Assembly: GCA_009937445.1 (NCBI GenBank)
Contig: JAACFM010000009.1
Location: 1-46,234 of the forward strand
Direction of reading: 5' to 3'
Source: Gammaproteobacteria bacterium
GTDB taxonomy: Bacteria > Pseudomonadota > Gammaproteobacteria > Steroidobacterales > Woeseiaceae
DNA: 46,234 nt
Positions 1 to 8,381 of the stretch are shown one piece after another. The notes under the pieces were generated by a model. It did not search any database. It saw only the letters and a program-made list of their open reading frames with translations, and was not told where the DNA came from. Each line of letters begins with the position of its first letter. Positions within the stretch are counted from its first letter, which is position 1. Position numbers and translations under genes: made by a program.

Positions 1-346
1 CAACGTAGTCACGTACTTCATCCGCCGTGGCCCAGTCGAGTGCGACAGCGACGATCTCGATGTCATCCGTGTCGCGCCAGCGACGCAGCCTGTTAAGGTT
101 GCCGGCGCTGGCCGCACAGATCTTGCACCACGGCGCAAAGAAATAGACGAGTGCTGGCCTTGCTATCGCGTTCTCAAGGTCGTAAGGCTGGCCGGCGAGG
201 GTTGTGCCCCGCAGTGCGGGTGCAACCAGTCCGTCAGTCGCGAGCATGTCGCGCGACTTGAACGCCATCCCGCCAAAGAACACGACGGCGATCAACCCCG
301 CGTTCAGCAGGAGTGACTGGACCTTGTGGGTGTCTGGCTTGCTCAT
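1..346 (-). CDS. Thioredoxin-like (TlpA/redoxin-type) membrane-anchored protein, 3' end cut off by the window edge
   Basis: Reading leftwards from an ATG at 346, the frame stays open to base 1, so only about the first 115 residues are present. A short cytoplasmic N-terminus is followed by one hydrophobic anchor at residues 12-28. A thioredoxin-fold start comes next, with the motif FFAPWCKIC placing the redox pair at Cys74 and Cys77. This fits a periplasm-facing thiol-disulfide reductase or electron-transfer thioredoxin; the substrate is unknown. The start codon overlaps the stop of the upstream methyltransferase gene as ATGA, so the two are probably translationally coupled. The fold and CxxC are seen directly; the TlpA-like name is by family resemblance. 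Confidence 0.8.
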   Translation of the reverse strand, partial: MSKPDTHKVQSLLLNAGLIAVVFFGGMAFKSRDMLATDGLVAPALRGTTLAGQPYDLENAIARPALVYFFAPWCKICAASAGNLNRLRRWRDTDDIEIVAVALDWATADEVRDYV

Positions 347-975
347 TTGGTGAGCGCAGGTTTTCGACAGATTATGAACGCAGGCGCGCTTTTCTTCGGT
401 TGCCATTCGTAGTCGATCTCGAACCCTGCGGTCACAAGGCTGTCCTGCAGCTCGGCAACTGAGAAAACTTTCACGAGTGGGAACAAGCGCAGGAACCGGC
501 CCACCGGGATGATAAGTCGGAGCGCCAGCATCATGTCGCCGATGCAGGCCGTATTGCTCACAAATACGCCGCCCGGCTTGAGCATTTGGTGAATGTCTGC
601 AATGACCTGATCTTTGTTTTCGAGCAGGTGCAGGATGCTGTGCGCCATGACGACGTCGATGCTGGCGTCCGGCACGTCGAGGGCGTCAACGGATAGCGTT
701 TCGAACGTCACGTTGCCGATGTCCGCGGCTTTTGCTTTGGCCTTCGCGATCTCAACCATCCTGGTAGAGAGGTCGGTTGCACGAATGTGTCTTACGTAGG
801 GTGCATGGGCAATCGCCGTGGATCCGGTGCCGCAGCCGATCTCGAGCACTTCCATGTCGGGCTGAAAGTACTGGCGCGTGGCTTCCAGTTTTTTCTGATA
901 CGCAGCCTCATCTGCGACGGGCCGCCGCGAGTACCTGTCCGCAAGTTTGTCCCAAAATGCTGTTTCGCGATCCAT
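343..975 (-). CDS. Class I SAM-dependent methyltransferase (small, UbiE/type 11-like)
   Basis: A 210-residue protein with a Rossmann-like methyltransferase core. Motif I is VLEIGCGTGS near residues 43-52; an acidic DLS follows the next strand and binds the ribose of S-adenosylmethionine; VMAHSILHLL and LKPGGVFVSNT correspond to later core strands. The substrate cannot be told from sequence; the methyltransferase 11 family includes small-molecule, quinone and lipid methyltransferases. It lies first in a minus-strand pair, with its TGA overlapping the ATG of the thioredoxin-like gene. The ATG at 975 has only a weak ribosome binding site. The gene diverges from the SUMF1-hydrolase gene across a 138-base gap. 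Confidence 0.85.
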   Translation of the reverse strand: MDRETAFWDKLADRYSRRPVADEAAYQKKLEATRQYFQPDMEVLEIGCGTGSTAIAHAPYVRHIRATDLSTRMVEIAKAKAKAADIGNVTFETLSVDALDVPDASIDVVMAHSILHLLENKDQVIADIHQMLKPGGVFVSNTACIGDMMLALRLIIPVGRFLRLFPLVKVFSVAELQDSLVTAGFEIDYEWQPKKSAPAFIICRKPALTK

Positions 976-1060
976 CGATTCAATCCGTTCAGGGGAGGTC
1001 AGGGTTTGGGCGGGACCTCAATGGCAATCATATCAGGGTCGGAATGGACGCAAGCGGCCG

Positions 1061-1088
1061 TTGCTTCTCGTACATCACAGTGGATAAT
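1061..1088 (+). promoter_or_regulatory. Candidate sigma-70 type promoter for the SUMF1-hydrolase gene
   Basis: TTGCTT at 1061-1066 and GATAAT at 1083-1088 are separated by 16 bases, and the start codon is 25 bases further on. The -10 box matches five of six consensus bases; the -35 box matches three. It lies in the only gap between two divergent genes, where a promoter is expected. Pattern match only. Confidence 0.35.
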
Positions 1089-1113
1089 GATGCACGGTTG
1101 AGGGAGGACAGCA

Positions 1114-3399
1114 ATGGCCCATGAGCAAAAAGACCGTTCTTTGTGGCGGGTTCTCGGAATTTACATCGCCGCATCCTGGGTATGCCTGCAGGTCGTCGAC
1201 GTTCTGAATCAGAACATTGGGCTCCCTTCGTGGGTATTCACCCTGACGCTCGGCATGTTGATCGCCGGGATACCGGTGATCGCCGCCACCGCCTATTTCC
1301 AGGGTGCTGGTCGGCGTAAAGGTTTGGGCACAGCTGCAAATGCAGGGCCATTCACGTGGAAAAATCTGCGCAAGGTTGCGGTAGCGGGTCTTGCCGTCTG
1401 GGGAATCATAATATCGGGCTGGTTATTTCTGGCGGACAGGGGCAGTGCAGACTCTGAACGGAATTTGATTGCCGGTCTCAACGAGATTCAACGACTCACC
1501 GGCGAGTACAGCTTTGGGGAAGCCTACGCCATCGCCGAGAAACTCGACAGCCAGATCACCGATGACTCGGTTCGTGATTCCATGTGGTCTGAAGTCGCTC
1601 GCCAACTGACGCTCGAAACCGACCCGCCGGGCGCGACGGTTCTGCGCAGAGACTACGACTCAACCGACGCAGACTGGACGGAACTGGGGGTCACGCCGCT
1701 CGACGTCAAGCGATTCCCACTTGGACTGTCGCGACTGCGCTTCGAGCTCGACGGTTACCTGACACGCGAGACGGCCAATTTCTCCAGCAGCATTGCTGAG
1801 GCCGGAGTGTTCGTTCTCGACACTCCGGAATCGATACCACCCGGCATGATACGTGTCAGCGGCGCGGAGGCGAGAATCTGGGTACCAGGCCTCGAGCAAC
1901 TGGATGCGTTGGAGCTCGGTGACTTTTTCATGGATATCCATGAGGTGACCAATCGGCAATACAAAACATTTGTCGATGCCGGTGGCTATGCGGAACCTTC
2001 CTGCTGGACGCACCCGTTTGTCCGCGACGGACAAGCACTGTCATTCGACGCCGCCATGGCTGTTTTGGTCGATCAGACCGGGCGCGCCGGACCCAGCGGC
2101 TGGCAGGTTGGCTCCTACCCGGAGGGTGATGACAATCTTCCGGTCGGCGGCGTCAGCTGGTACGAAGCGGCCGCCTATGCGTGCTTCGTCGGAAAATCGT
2201 TGCCCAGCGTTTATCACTGGTTTACGGCCGCCGACCCATTCAGTAGTAATCATGTCGTGCCACAAAGTAACTACGCCGGCGCGGGACCCGCACCGGTCGG
2301 ACAGTACTCGGGTCTGACGCGCGATGGCATTTACGACATGGCCGGCAACATGCGCGAGTGGGCGCAAAACCCCGACGGTGAGGCCCGTTATATCCTGGGC
2401 GGCGGCTGGAATGATCCCGAGTATGCGTTCAATGACGCGATCACCTCACCCGCGTTCGATCGCTCGGGAGAAAACGGGATTCGCCTGGCCAGCTATCCGG
2501 ACGAAAAAAATGTGGCGGCCGCGGGTGGACCTGTAGTGAAAGCATTCAGGGACTATGCAGCGGAACAAGCGGTGTCCGACGAGGTATTTGACGTCTATCG
2601 GCAGATGTACCACTACGACAAAACGCCAATTAACGCTATTACCATCGAGAGTATCGAGGAAGCCGCTTACACTCGCGAGCGCATCGAGCTGGATGCCGCC
2701 TATGGTGGCGAGCGCTTGACGATTTTCGTGTTCTTGCCAAGCGGTGGGAAGCACTCGCCACCGTACCAGTCGGTGGTCTTTTTTCCCGGCTCAAACGACA
2801 TCTACAAGACATCCTACGATGAGCTGCAGCTCGGTTCTGTCGACTTCATATTGCGAAGCGGCCGGGCAATTATCTATCCAGTGTACAAGGGCACCTATGA
2901 ACGACGTAGTGATCTGCGCTCGGATATACAGGATTCCAGCAACCTGTACCGTGACCACGTAATCGCGTGGAGCCGGGACGTCGGCAGGACGATCGACTAC
3001 CTGGAGACCCGTGACGATATCGATACAAAACGCCTGGCCTATCTCGGATTCAGCTGGGGCGGCGCAATGGGCCCGATCATGACAGCGATGGAGCCACGCT
3101 TTAAGACCAGTGTGTTTTTCGTCGGCGGTCTGATGATGCAGGATGTGCAGCCGATGGCTGATCCATTCAACTTCTTGCCGCGCGTAAGCATTCCGACCTT
3201 CATGTTCAACGGACGATACGACTCATTCTTCCCGGTCGATACGTCCATTCAGCCCTTCTACGATAATCTTGGAACCCCGGCAGCAGACAGGAAGCTGGTT
3301 ATCACAGATTCCAATCATTTCGTCGCCGCCTACAGCGCGAACCGCTTGATAAGTGAGACGCTGGACTGGCTGGATAAATACCTGGGGGTGGTGGAATAA
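1114..3399 (+). CDS. Membrane protein with PEGA, SUMF1/EgtB-like and alpha/beta-hydrolase domains
   Basis: 761 residues. Hydrophobic segments lie near 14-31, 40-62 and 88-106, followed by a PEGA-like domain (about 165-220), a SUMF1/FGE-sulfatase fold (about 240-465, with EVTNRQY, VGGVSWYEAAAYA, GNMREWA and GGGWND) and a C-terminal alpha/beta hydrolase (about 500-761). The hydrolase nucleophile is Ser647 in GFSWGG, with likely partners Asp703 and His735. The SUMF1 domain lacks the cysteine pair used by true formylglycine-generating enzymes, so sulfatase activation is unlikely. Known relatives often carry a serine/threonine kinase at the N-terminus; here only membrane segments occupy that place. 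Role unknown. The start is supported by a GGGAGGA ribosome site. It converges on aroE with a 10-base gap. Confidence 0.8.
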   Translation: MAHEQKDRSLWRVLGIYIAASWVCLQVVDVLNQNIGLPSWVFTLTLGMLIAGIPVIAATAYFQGAGRRKGLGTAANAGPFTWKNLRKVAVAGLAVWGIIISGWLFLADRGSADSERNLIAGLNEIQRLTGEYSFGEAYAIAEKLDSQITDDSVRDSMWSEVARQLTLETDPPGATVLRRDYDSTDADWTELGVTPLDVKRFPLGLSRLRFELDGYLTRETANFSSSIAEAGVFVLDTPESIPPGMIRVSGAEARIWVPGLEQLDALELGDFFMDIHEVTNRQYKTFVDAGGYAEPSCWTHPFVRDGQALSFDAAMAVLVDQTGRAGPSGWQVGSYPEGDDNLPVGGVSWYEAAAYACFVGKSLPSVYHWFTAADPFSSNHVVPQSNYAGAGPAPVGQYSGLTRDGIYDMAGNMREWAQNPDGEARYILGGGWNDPEYAFNDAITSPAFDRSGENGIRLASYPDEKNVAAAGGPVVKAFRDYAAEQAVSDEVFDVYRQMYHYDKTPINAITIESIEEAAYTRERIELDAAYGGERLTIFVFLPSGGKHSPPYQSVVFFPGSNDIYKTSYDELQLGSVDFILRSGRAIIYPVYKGTYERRSDLRSDIQDSSNLYRDHVIAWSRDVGRTIDYLETRDDIDTKRLAYLGFSWGGAMGPIMTAMEPRFKTSVFFVGGLMMQDVQPMADPFNFLPRVSIPTFMFNGRYDSFFPVDTSIQPFYDNLGTPAADRKLVITDSNHFVAAYSANRLISETLDWLDKYLGVVE

Positions 3400-3409
3400 A
3401 GCGGACTCT

Positions 3410-4261
3410 TCAGGCCGTTATGTTCATTTGTTTTAGAACCGGCTCGGTTTCGGGTCGGATGCCGCGCCAGATATTAAAAGACTCGGCCGCCTGCTCTACG
3501 AGCATGCCCCACCCCATGACCGACTGAGCCGCACCGCACTCACGAGCCCAGACGCTGAACGGTGTTGGCGCCAATCCGTACGACAGGTCATAACAAAACG
3601 TGTCCTCGGAGATAGCTTTTGCCGGGTACGGCGGGGTTTCACCCGTCAATCCCGCTGAGGTGGCATTGATGATCAGATCATAGGGTTTGGAAACCGGCAC
3701 CACGTTGAATTGGCAGGCCGTCACTGGGCCTGAACGCGAAAAATGATCGGCCAGTATCTGTGCTTTGGTCACAGAGCGATTCGCAATTCGAAGTGATTCG
3801 GGTTGCATTTCCAGCAGTGGGCCGATGATGCCGCGGGTCGCGCCCCCGGCACCGAGAATCAAAATATTCGCACCTTCAAGTGTCACGCCGAGATTGACGG
3901 CCAGGTCGCGCAGCAATCCGATGCCGTCGGTATTGTCGCCGTGGATTTCGCCGCCGCGGAAAGAAAGCGTATTGACCGCGCCGGCTGTCGCGGCACGTTC
4001 ACTGATTTGATCGACAAGCCTGACAACTTCGGATTTGTGCGGGACCGTAATATTGAGACCCTTTCCGCCGGTGCGCTGAAACTGTCGAATGGCTGTTTCG
4101 AGCTTCTCCGGTGAAACCTGCAACAATTCGTATTGAATTTTCTGCCCGGTTTGCAAAGCAAACAGTCGATGAATGACCGGTGACCGGCTGTGTGATATCG
4201 GGTAGCCCATGACGCCGTAACGATCAGTCGTCTGGGTTGCCGCTATCGCTTCATCCGCCAC
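3410..4261 (-). CDS. aroE: Shikimate dehydrogenase (NADP+)
   Basis: 283 residues. It catalyses NADPH-dependent reduction of 3-dehydroshikimate to shikimate in the cytoplasmic chorismate pathway. Visible signatures are the shikimate-binding SHSRSP (23-28), ITVPHK with catalytic Lys76, GDNTDG with catalytic Asp112, the nucleotide loop GAGGATRG (137-144), and a C-terminal GWGMLVEQAA that caps the substrate. Length is normal. The start is GTG at 4261, three bases after the hemB stop; an internal ATG at residue 18 would delete conserved sequence before SHSRSP. No ribosome site stands out, so translation probably depends on ribosomes arriving from hemB. Confidence 0.95.
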   Translation of the reverse strand: MADEAIAATQTTDRYGVMGYPISHSRSPVIHRLFALQTGQKIQYELLQVSPEKLETAIRQFQRTGGKGLNITVPHKSEVVRLVDQISERAATAGAVNTLSFRGGEIHGDNTDGIGLLRDLAVNLGVTLEGANILILGAGGATRGIIGPLLEMQPESLRIANRSVTKAQILADHFSRSGPVTACQFNVVPVSKPYDLIINATSAGLTGETPPYPAKAISEDTFCYDLSYGLAPTPFSVWARECGAAQSVMGWGMLVEQAAESFNIWRGIRPETEPVLKQMNITA

Positions 4262-4264
4262 GAA

Positions 4265-5278
<1,014 letters not shown>

Positions 5279-5412
5279 TCAGAATAAGAAGTGAAGTTAC
5301 GAATAATACCGGGAATTTCTTATTTTCCCTATATTTAGCAACGGATTCCCCGTCTTAATCATCGTTTTGGGCGGACGCCGTAATAAAAACCATTAGGGGC
5401 GGGTCATCTCGT

Positions 5413-5928
5413 ATGAACACCAATAACGCCATGGGCGACAGGCGGCTTAAGTTTGACCGCCTGGTAGCCGTTTATTACATGGATATGTTCCGCTTTGCCG
5501 CTTGGCTTTGTCGGGACAGGTCGATCGCCGAGGAGGTGGTTCAGGAGGCGCTGTTGCGCGCCTGGAAGTCCCTGGACGCTCTGCGCGACGATGCCGCAGC
5601 CAAACATTGGTTGTTGACGATCGTGCGCAGGGAGAATGCTCGATATTTTGAGCGACGCCGCCTGGAAACGGTTGATATAGATAATTTGACGGTATCTCAG
5701 TCTGCATTGCTGGCTGAGACGCCAAACGAAGAGCTCAACGATCTCAGAGAGGCTATTTACCGGCTCGATGATGATTATCGCGAACCGCTGGTTCTGCAGG
5801 TCCTGATGGGCTACAGCACCAACGAGATCGCTGAGCTGATGGGACTCAAGCAGGGCGCGGTACTGACGCGCCTGCACAGGGCCCGGTTGAAATTGAAGGA
5901 AAATGCGGCTGACGAGGTGAACTCATGA
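5413..5928 (+). CDS. ECF RNA polymerase sigma factor of the EGSCG-peptide cassette
   Basis: 171 residues. Region 2 (about 15-80) contains the core-binding and -10 recognition helices, including AEEVVQEALLRAWKSLDAL and WLLTIVRRENARY. Region 4 (about 110-165) has a helix-turn-helix reading GYSTNEIAELMGLKQGAVLTR. No region 1.1 or 3, as expected for ECF sigma factors. Its TGA overlaps the ATG of the next gene (ATGA), a typical arrangement for a sigma factor and its anti-sigma factor. The target genes probably include this operon itself; a reliable ECF promoter motif was not visible in 5273-5412. Translation may use the purine-rich AGGGGCGGG upstream of the start. Confidence 0.92.
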   Translation: MNTNNAMGDRRLKFDRLVAVYYMDMFRFAAWLCRDRSIAEEVVQEALLRAWKSLDALRDDAAAKHWLLTIVRRENARYFERRRLETVDIDNLTVSQSALLAETPNEELNDLREAIYRLDDDYREPLVLQVLMGYSTNEIAELMGLKQGAVLTRLHRARLKLKENAADEVNS

Positions 5929-6656
5929 GCCAGGCAACTGAAGACATGAATTGTACTGACTACAAAGAAGCGCTGACGGCAGATCCGGGATTCAACGATG
6001 CATCCGGGCACGCACAGGCGTGTGCGGATTGCCAGGTGTTCAGCGCCGAAATTCTGGCCTTCAATGAGAAGATCGCGGCGGCACTGGAGATCCCCGTGCC
6101 TGCGCTGGTCATGCCGGAATTACCGGAGATTGAAACGGAAAACGTCGTGAGTCTGTCCAGCCGGCGCGGCGTGTCGAAACCAGCCTGGTTTGCGATAGCG
6201 GCAACGGTTTTGCTGGCGGCTGTTGTTGGCATTCGAATGACCGGTATGGGTACCAGTTATGGCACGTTGCAGGAGCAGGTTCTCGCGCACGTGGACCACG
6301 AGCCATTGGCGTTGTTGCCGAGCACCAAGCCTGTTTCGGATCGACAGCTTCGCAGTGCCGTGCCGAATGATGTTGCAAGCATGAGCCACGACGCGGGTCT
6401 GATTACCTACGCGCAGAGTTGCAGCATCAATGGCAAGGATGTGCCACATCTGGTGATTCAGGGTGCGCGCGGACCGATAACCATTTTGTTGATGCCCCAT
6501 GAAAAACTTGCAGAAGCAACGACGCTGGATGGCGTCAATATCAAGGGCATCATCCTGCCGGTAGGCGACGGCAGTATCGCGATCATTGGCGATCGCGAAG
6601 AACAGCTCGACCAAGTGAAAAAGAATGTATTGGATTCAGTTATGTGGAGTACCTGA
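5925..6656 (+). CDS. DUF3379-type membrane protein, probable anti-sigma factor
   Basis: 243 residues. The N-terminal cytoplasmic part carries HAQACADC, a His29-x3-Cys33-x2-Cys36 arrangement like the zinc site of ZAS-type anti-sigma factors. A single membrane span follows at about 86-104 (PAWFAIAATVLLAAVVGIRM), then an outer domain of about 140 residues. Overlap with the sigma gene by ATGA supports a regulatory partner that holds the sigma factor until a signal arrives. The DUF3379 label is from resemblance to proteins found beside ECF sigma genes. The zinc-like motif hints at redox or metal sensing, which is inference. A 61-base gap separates it from the EGSCG-peptide gene. Confidence 0.82.
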   Translation: MSQATEDMNCTDYKEALTADPGFNDASGHAQACADCQVFSAEILAFNEKIAAALEIPVPALVMPELPEIETENVVSLSSRRGVSKPAWFAIAATVLLAAVVGIRMTGMGTSYGTLQEQVLAHVDHEPLALLPSTKPVSDRQLRSAVPNDVASMSHDAGLITYAQSCSINGKDVPHLVIQGARGPITILLMPHEKLAEATTLDGVNIKGIILPVGDGSIAIIGDREEQLDQVKKNVLDSVMWST

Positions 6657-6717
6657 GGCTCCCTTGTCTGAGAAACGAACGCCCGGTTTTGGGCAAAACT
6701 ATGTAGGAGAGAAAGAG

Positions 6718-7137
6718 ATGTCAGAAAAGAAAATTTTAAAACCTGTGGCGTTGGCTGTAGGGGCTGCGCTGGCCGGTACGTTCGCGATTAGTGGCACCGT
6801 CAATGCAGATGCAATTGACAGTCCGTTTGCAATGTCCAGCCTGAGCGTTGGTTACATGCTGGGTGAGGGCGAAGGCTCTTGCGGCGGCGCTAGTGCTGAA
6901 GAGAAAGAAGGCGAAGGCAGCTGCGGTGAAGGTTCTTGTGGTGGCGAGAAAGAAGGTGAAGGTAGCTGTGGCGAAGGTCACGACAAGGAAGGCGAAGGCA
7001 GCTGTGGCGAAAATCACCACAAAGAAGGTGAAGGTAGTTGTGGTGAAGGTTCTTGTGGTGGTGACAAAGAAGGCGAAGGCAGTTGTGGCGAAGGTCACGA
7101 CAAGGAAGACGAAGGCTCTTGCGGCGGTTCCATCTAA
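6718..7137 (+). CDS. Secreted EGSCG-repeat peptide, HvfA/Buf-like precursor candidate
   Basis: 139 residues from the ATG at 6718, preceded by an excellent AGGAGAGAAAGAG ribosome site; an in-frame codon at 6625 lies inside the DUF3379 gene and is rejected. A signal peptide ends near residue 32 (VNADA). Then comes PFAMSSLSVGYM, similar to the segment I recall after the leader in HvfA-type precursors, and a Gly/Glu/Ser/Cys tail with nine EGSCG motifs. In the known family, EGKCG cysteines are converted by an MNIO (DUF692) enzyme with a DUF2063 partner to metal-binding heterocycles. Here Lys is Ser, and neither enzyme lies in the window. It probably belongs to the sigma/anti-sigma operon and ends at a strong terminator. 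An unmodified Cys-rich metal-binding or redox peptide remains possible. Confidence 0.75.
   Translation: MSEKKILKPVALAVGAALAGTFAISGTVNADAIDSPFAMSSLSVGYMLGEGEGSCGGASAEEKEGEGSCGEGSCGGEKEGEGSCGEGHDKEGEGSCGENHHKEGEGSCGEGSCGGDKEGEGSCGEGHDKEDEGSCGGSI
6904..7137 (+). repeat. Two tandem 117-base copies (39 codons) inside the EGSCG-peptide gene
   Basis: Copy 1 spans 6904-7020 and copy 2 spans 7021-7137, with the stop codon occupying codon 39 of copy 2. Each copy holds four EGSCG motifs in the same order; the first eight positions are KEGEGSCG in both. Most base differences are synonymous changes such as GGC/GGT and AGC/AGT; amino-acid changes are E/D, G/D and the last few residues. This shows an internal duplication followed by silent divergence, implying that the protein repeat is maintained by selection. 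Confidence 0.88.
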
Positions 7138-7160
7138 GCTACTTTGCAACAGTCCAGATG

Positions 7161-7189
7161 AAAGCCCGCGCAATTGCGCGGGCTTTTTT
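7161..7189 (+). terminator. Intrinsic terminator after the EGSCG-peptide gene
   Basis: A perfect 26-base palindrome (7161-7186) folds into a GC-rich stem with sequence AAAGCCCGCGCAA on the left arm, followed by a T run. It lies 24 bases after the stop codon and would end the sigma/anti-sigma/peptide transcript before tag. Because the palindrome starts with AAA, it could also work on the other strand, though no gene needs it there. Confidence 0.9.
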
Positions 7190-7270
7190 GTATACGGAGG
7201 CTAGAAATCTGTGCTGAGTTTTATCGCTTGCGTTGCTACATTAAAAAGCTGACTCAAAGGAAGACACTCA

Positions 7271-7867
7271 ATGACCAAAGCAGTTAGCCGTTGTGGATGG
7301 GCCGAAGGCGTCAGCCTTGCGTACATCGAATATCACGATAAGGAATGGGGGGTGCCAGTTTGGGACGACCAGGTGCAATTCGAGTTTCTGATTCTGGAGG
7401 GCGCTCAGGCAGGTCTCAGCTGGTCCACCATTTTGAACAAACGGGATGGCTACCGAAAAGCGTTTGCGGATTTCGATCCGGTAAAGGTCGCTCGGTTCAC
7501 CGAGAAACGCATCGAAAAACTATTGCTCGATCCGTCAATCGTCCGCAATCGGCTGAAGGTGCGCTCCGCAGTCACTAACGCGAAAGCATTCCTCAAGGTG
7601 CAAAAAGAATTCGGTTCGTTTTGCGAGTACGCCTGGGCTTTTGTTGGCGGCAAGCCGATGCAGGTAAATCGCAACAAAGACGGGGACATGCCGGCGACCT
7701 CACCTGCATCAGACGCACTGTCCAAAGACCTCAAAAAGCGTGGTTTCAAGTTCGTCGGAAGCACGATTATGTATGCACATATGCAGGCAACGGGGATGGT
7801 GAATGATCATATAACTAGTTGTTTTCGTTATAAATCATGCAGAGCTCTGGCGAAGAAAAAGAGCTGA
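7271..7867 (+). CDS. tag: DNA-3-methyladenine glycosylase I
   Basis: 198 residues. It removes 3-methyladenine from alkylated DNA at the start of base excision repair. The N-terminal RCGWAEG and YHDKEWGVP, then LEGAQAGLSW with catalytic Glu43, and the near-C-terminal NDHITSC match E. coli Tag. The structural zinc ligands are Cys8, His22, His180 and Cys184. ASDALSKDLKKRGFKFVGST is strongly conserved. Size is normal apart from a short lysine-rich end. The start has AAGGAAG nine bases upstream. It stands alone, with a terminator before it and a 76-base gap after it. Confidence 0.96.
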   Translation: MTKAVSRCGWAEGVSLAYIEYHDKEWGVPVWDDQVQFEFLILEGAQAGLSWSTILNKRDGYRKAFADFDPVKVARFTEKRIEKLLLDPSIVRNRLKVRSAVTNAKAFLKVQKEFGSFCEYAWAFVGGKPMQVNRNKDGDMPATSPASDALSKDLKKRGFKFVGSTIMYAHMQATGMVNDHITSCFRYKSCRALAKKKS

Positions 7868-7943
7868 CGGCACTTGCAATGATCCGCGCCGCGGTGGATT
7901 ATCGGACGCATCCCAAAAACGAAATGAAGAGAAGGGGTAGACG

Positions 7944-8381
7944 ATGTCCGACGAACTGAATGGTAAACCGCCGAGTTCTTTTTATATTATCGGTGCCGTA
8001 TTTCTGGTCTGGAATGTGATTGGATTCATGTTCTATTTGCAGCACGCGATGATGACGCCCGAGAATGTGCCTGAGGGAGTCGACGCTGCGATGCTGGAAT
8101 TTATGGCGGCGACACCGGTCTGGGCAACCTCTGCTTACGCCATCGCGGTCAACGTTGGCATGCTTGCATCGGTTCTGTTGCTCATGCGCAAGTCCGTCGC
8201 GATGCCCCTGTTTGTGGTTTCTCTGGCTGGGGCGCTGATACTCGATCTCGATTCATTCGTGTTGCGCGATGTGGTTGCTATTTGGGGTAGCGGTGCTTAC
8301 GTCGTACCCTGCGCCGTTATCATCGTTGGCGTTATCCAGATCTGGTACTCACGGTCAGTTGCCAATCGTTATTATCGTTAG
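7944..8381 (+). CDS. Small four-span membrane protein of unknown function
   Basis: 145 residues. Hydrophobic spans lie at about 13-32, 60-80, 87-108 and 118-137, with a short loop containing MMTPENVPEGVDA between spans one and two. No enzymatic motif is visible; I recall similar small proteins carrying a vague sugar-transporter label, which this sequence does not support. A good ribosome site (AGAAGGGG) precedes the ATG. Its 3' end overlaps the end of the opposite-strand subtilase gene by 27 bases, and no terminator is visible between them. Function unassigned. Confidence 0.8.
   Translation: MSDELNGKPPSSFYIIGAVFLVWNVIGFMFYLQHAMMTPENVPEGVDAAMLEFMAATPVWATSAYAIAVNVGMLASVLLLMRKSVAMPLFVVSLAGALILDLDSFVLRDVVAIWGSGAYVVPCAVIIVGVIQIWYSRSVANRYYR

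Noticed and set aside
6736-7204. Open frames on both strands across the EGSCG gene, rich in Ala/Thr/Phe or Lys/Ala/Val
   Set aside because: They follow from the repeated GAAGGC/GGTGAA codons and lack ribosome sites; the EGSCG frame has a leader and a strong ribosome site.
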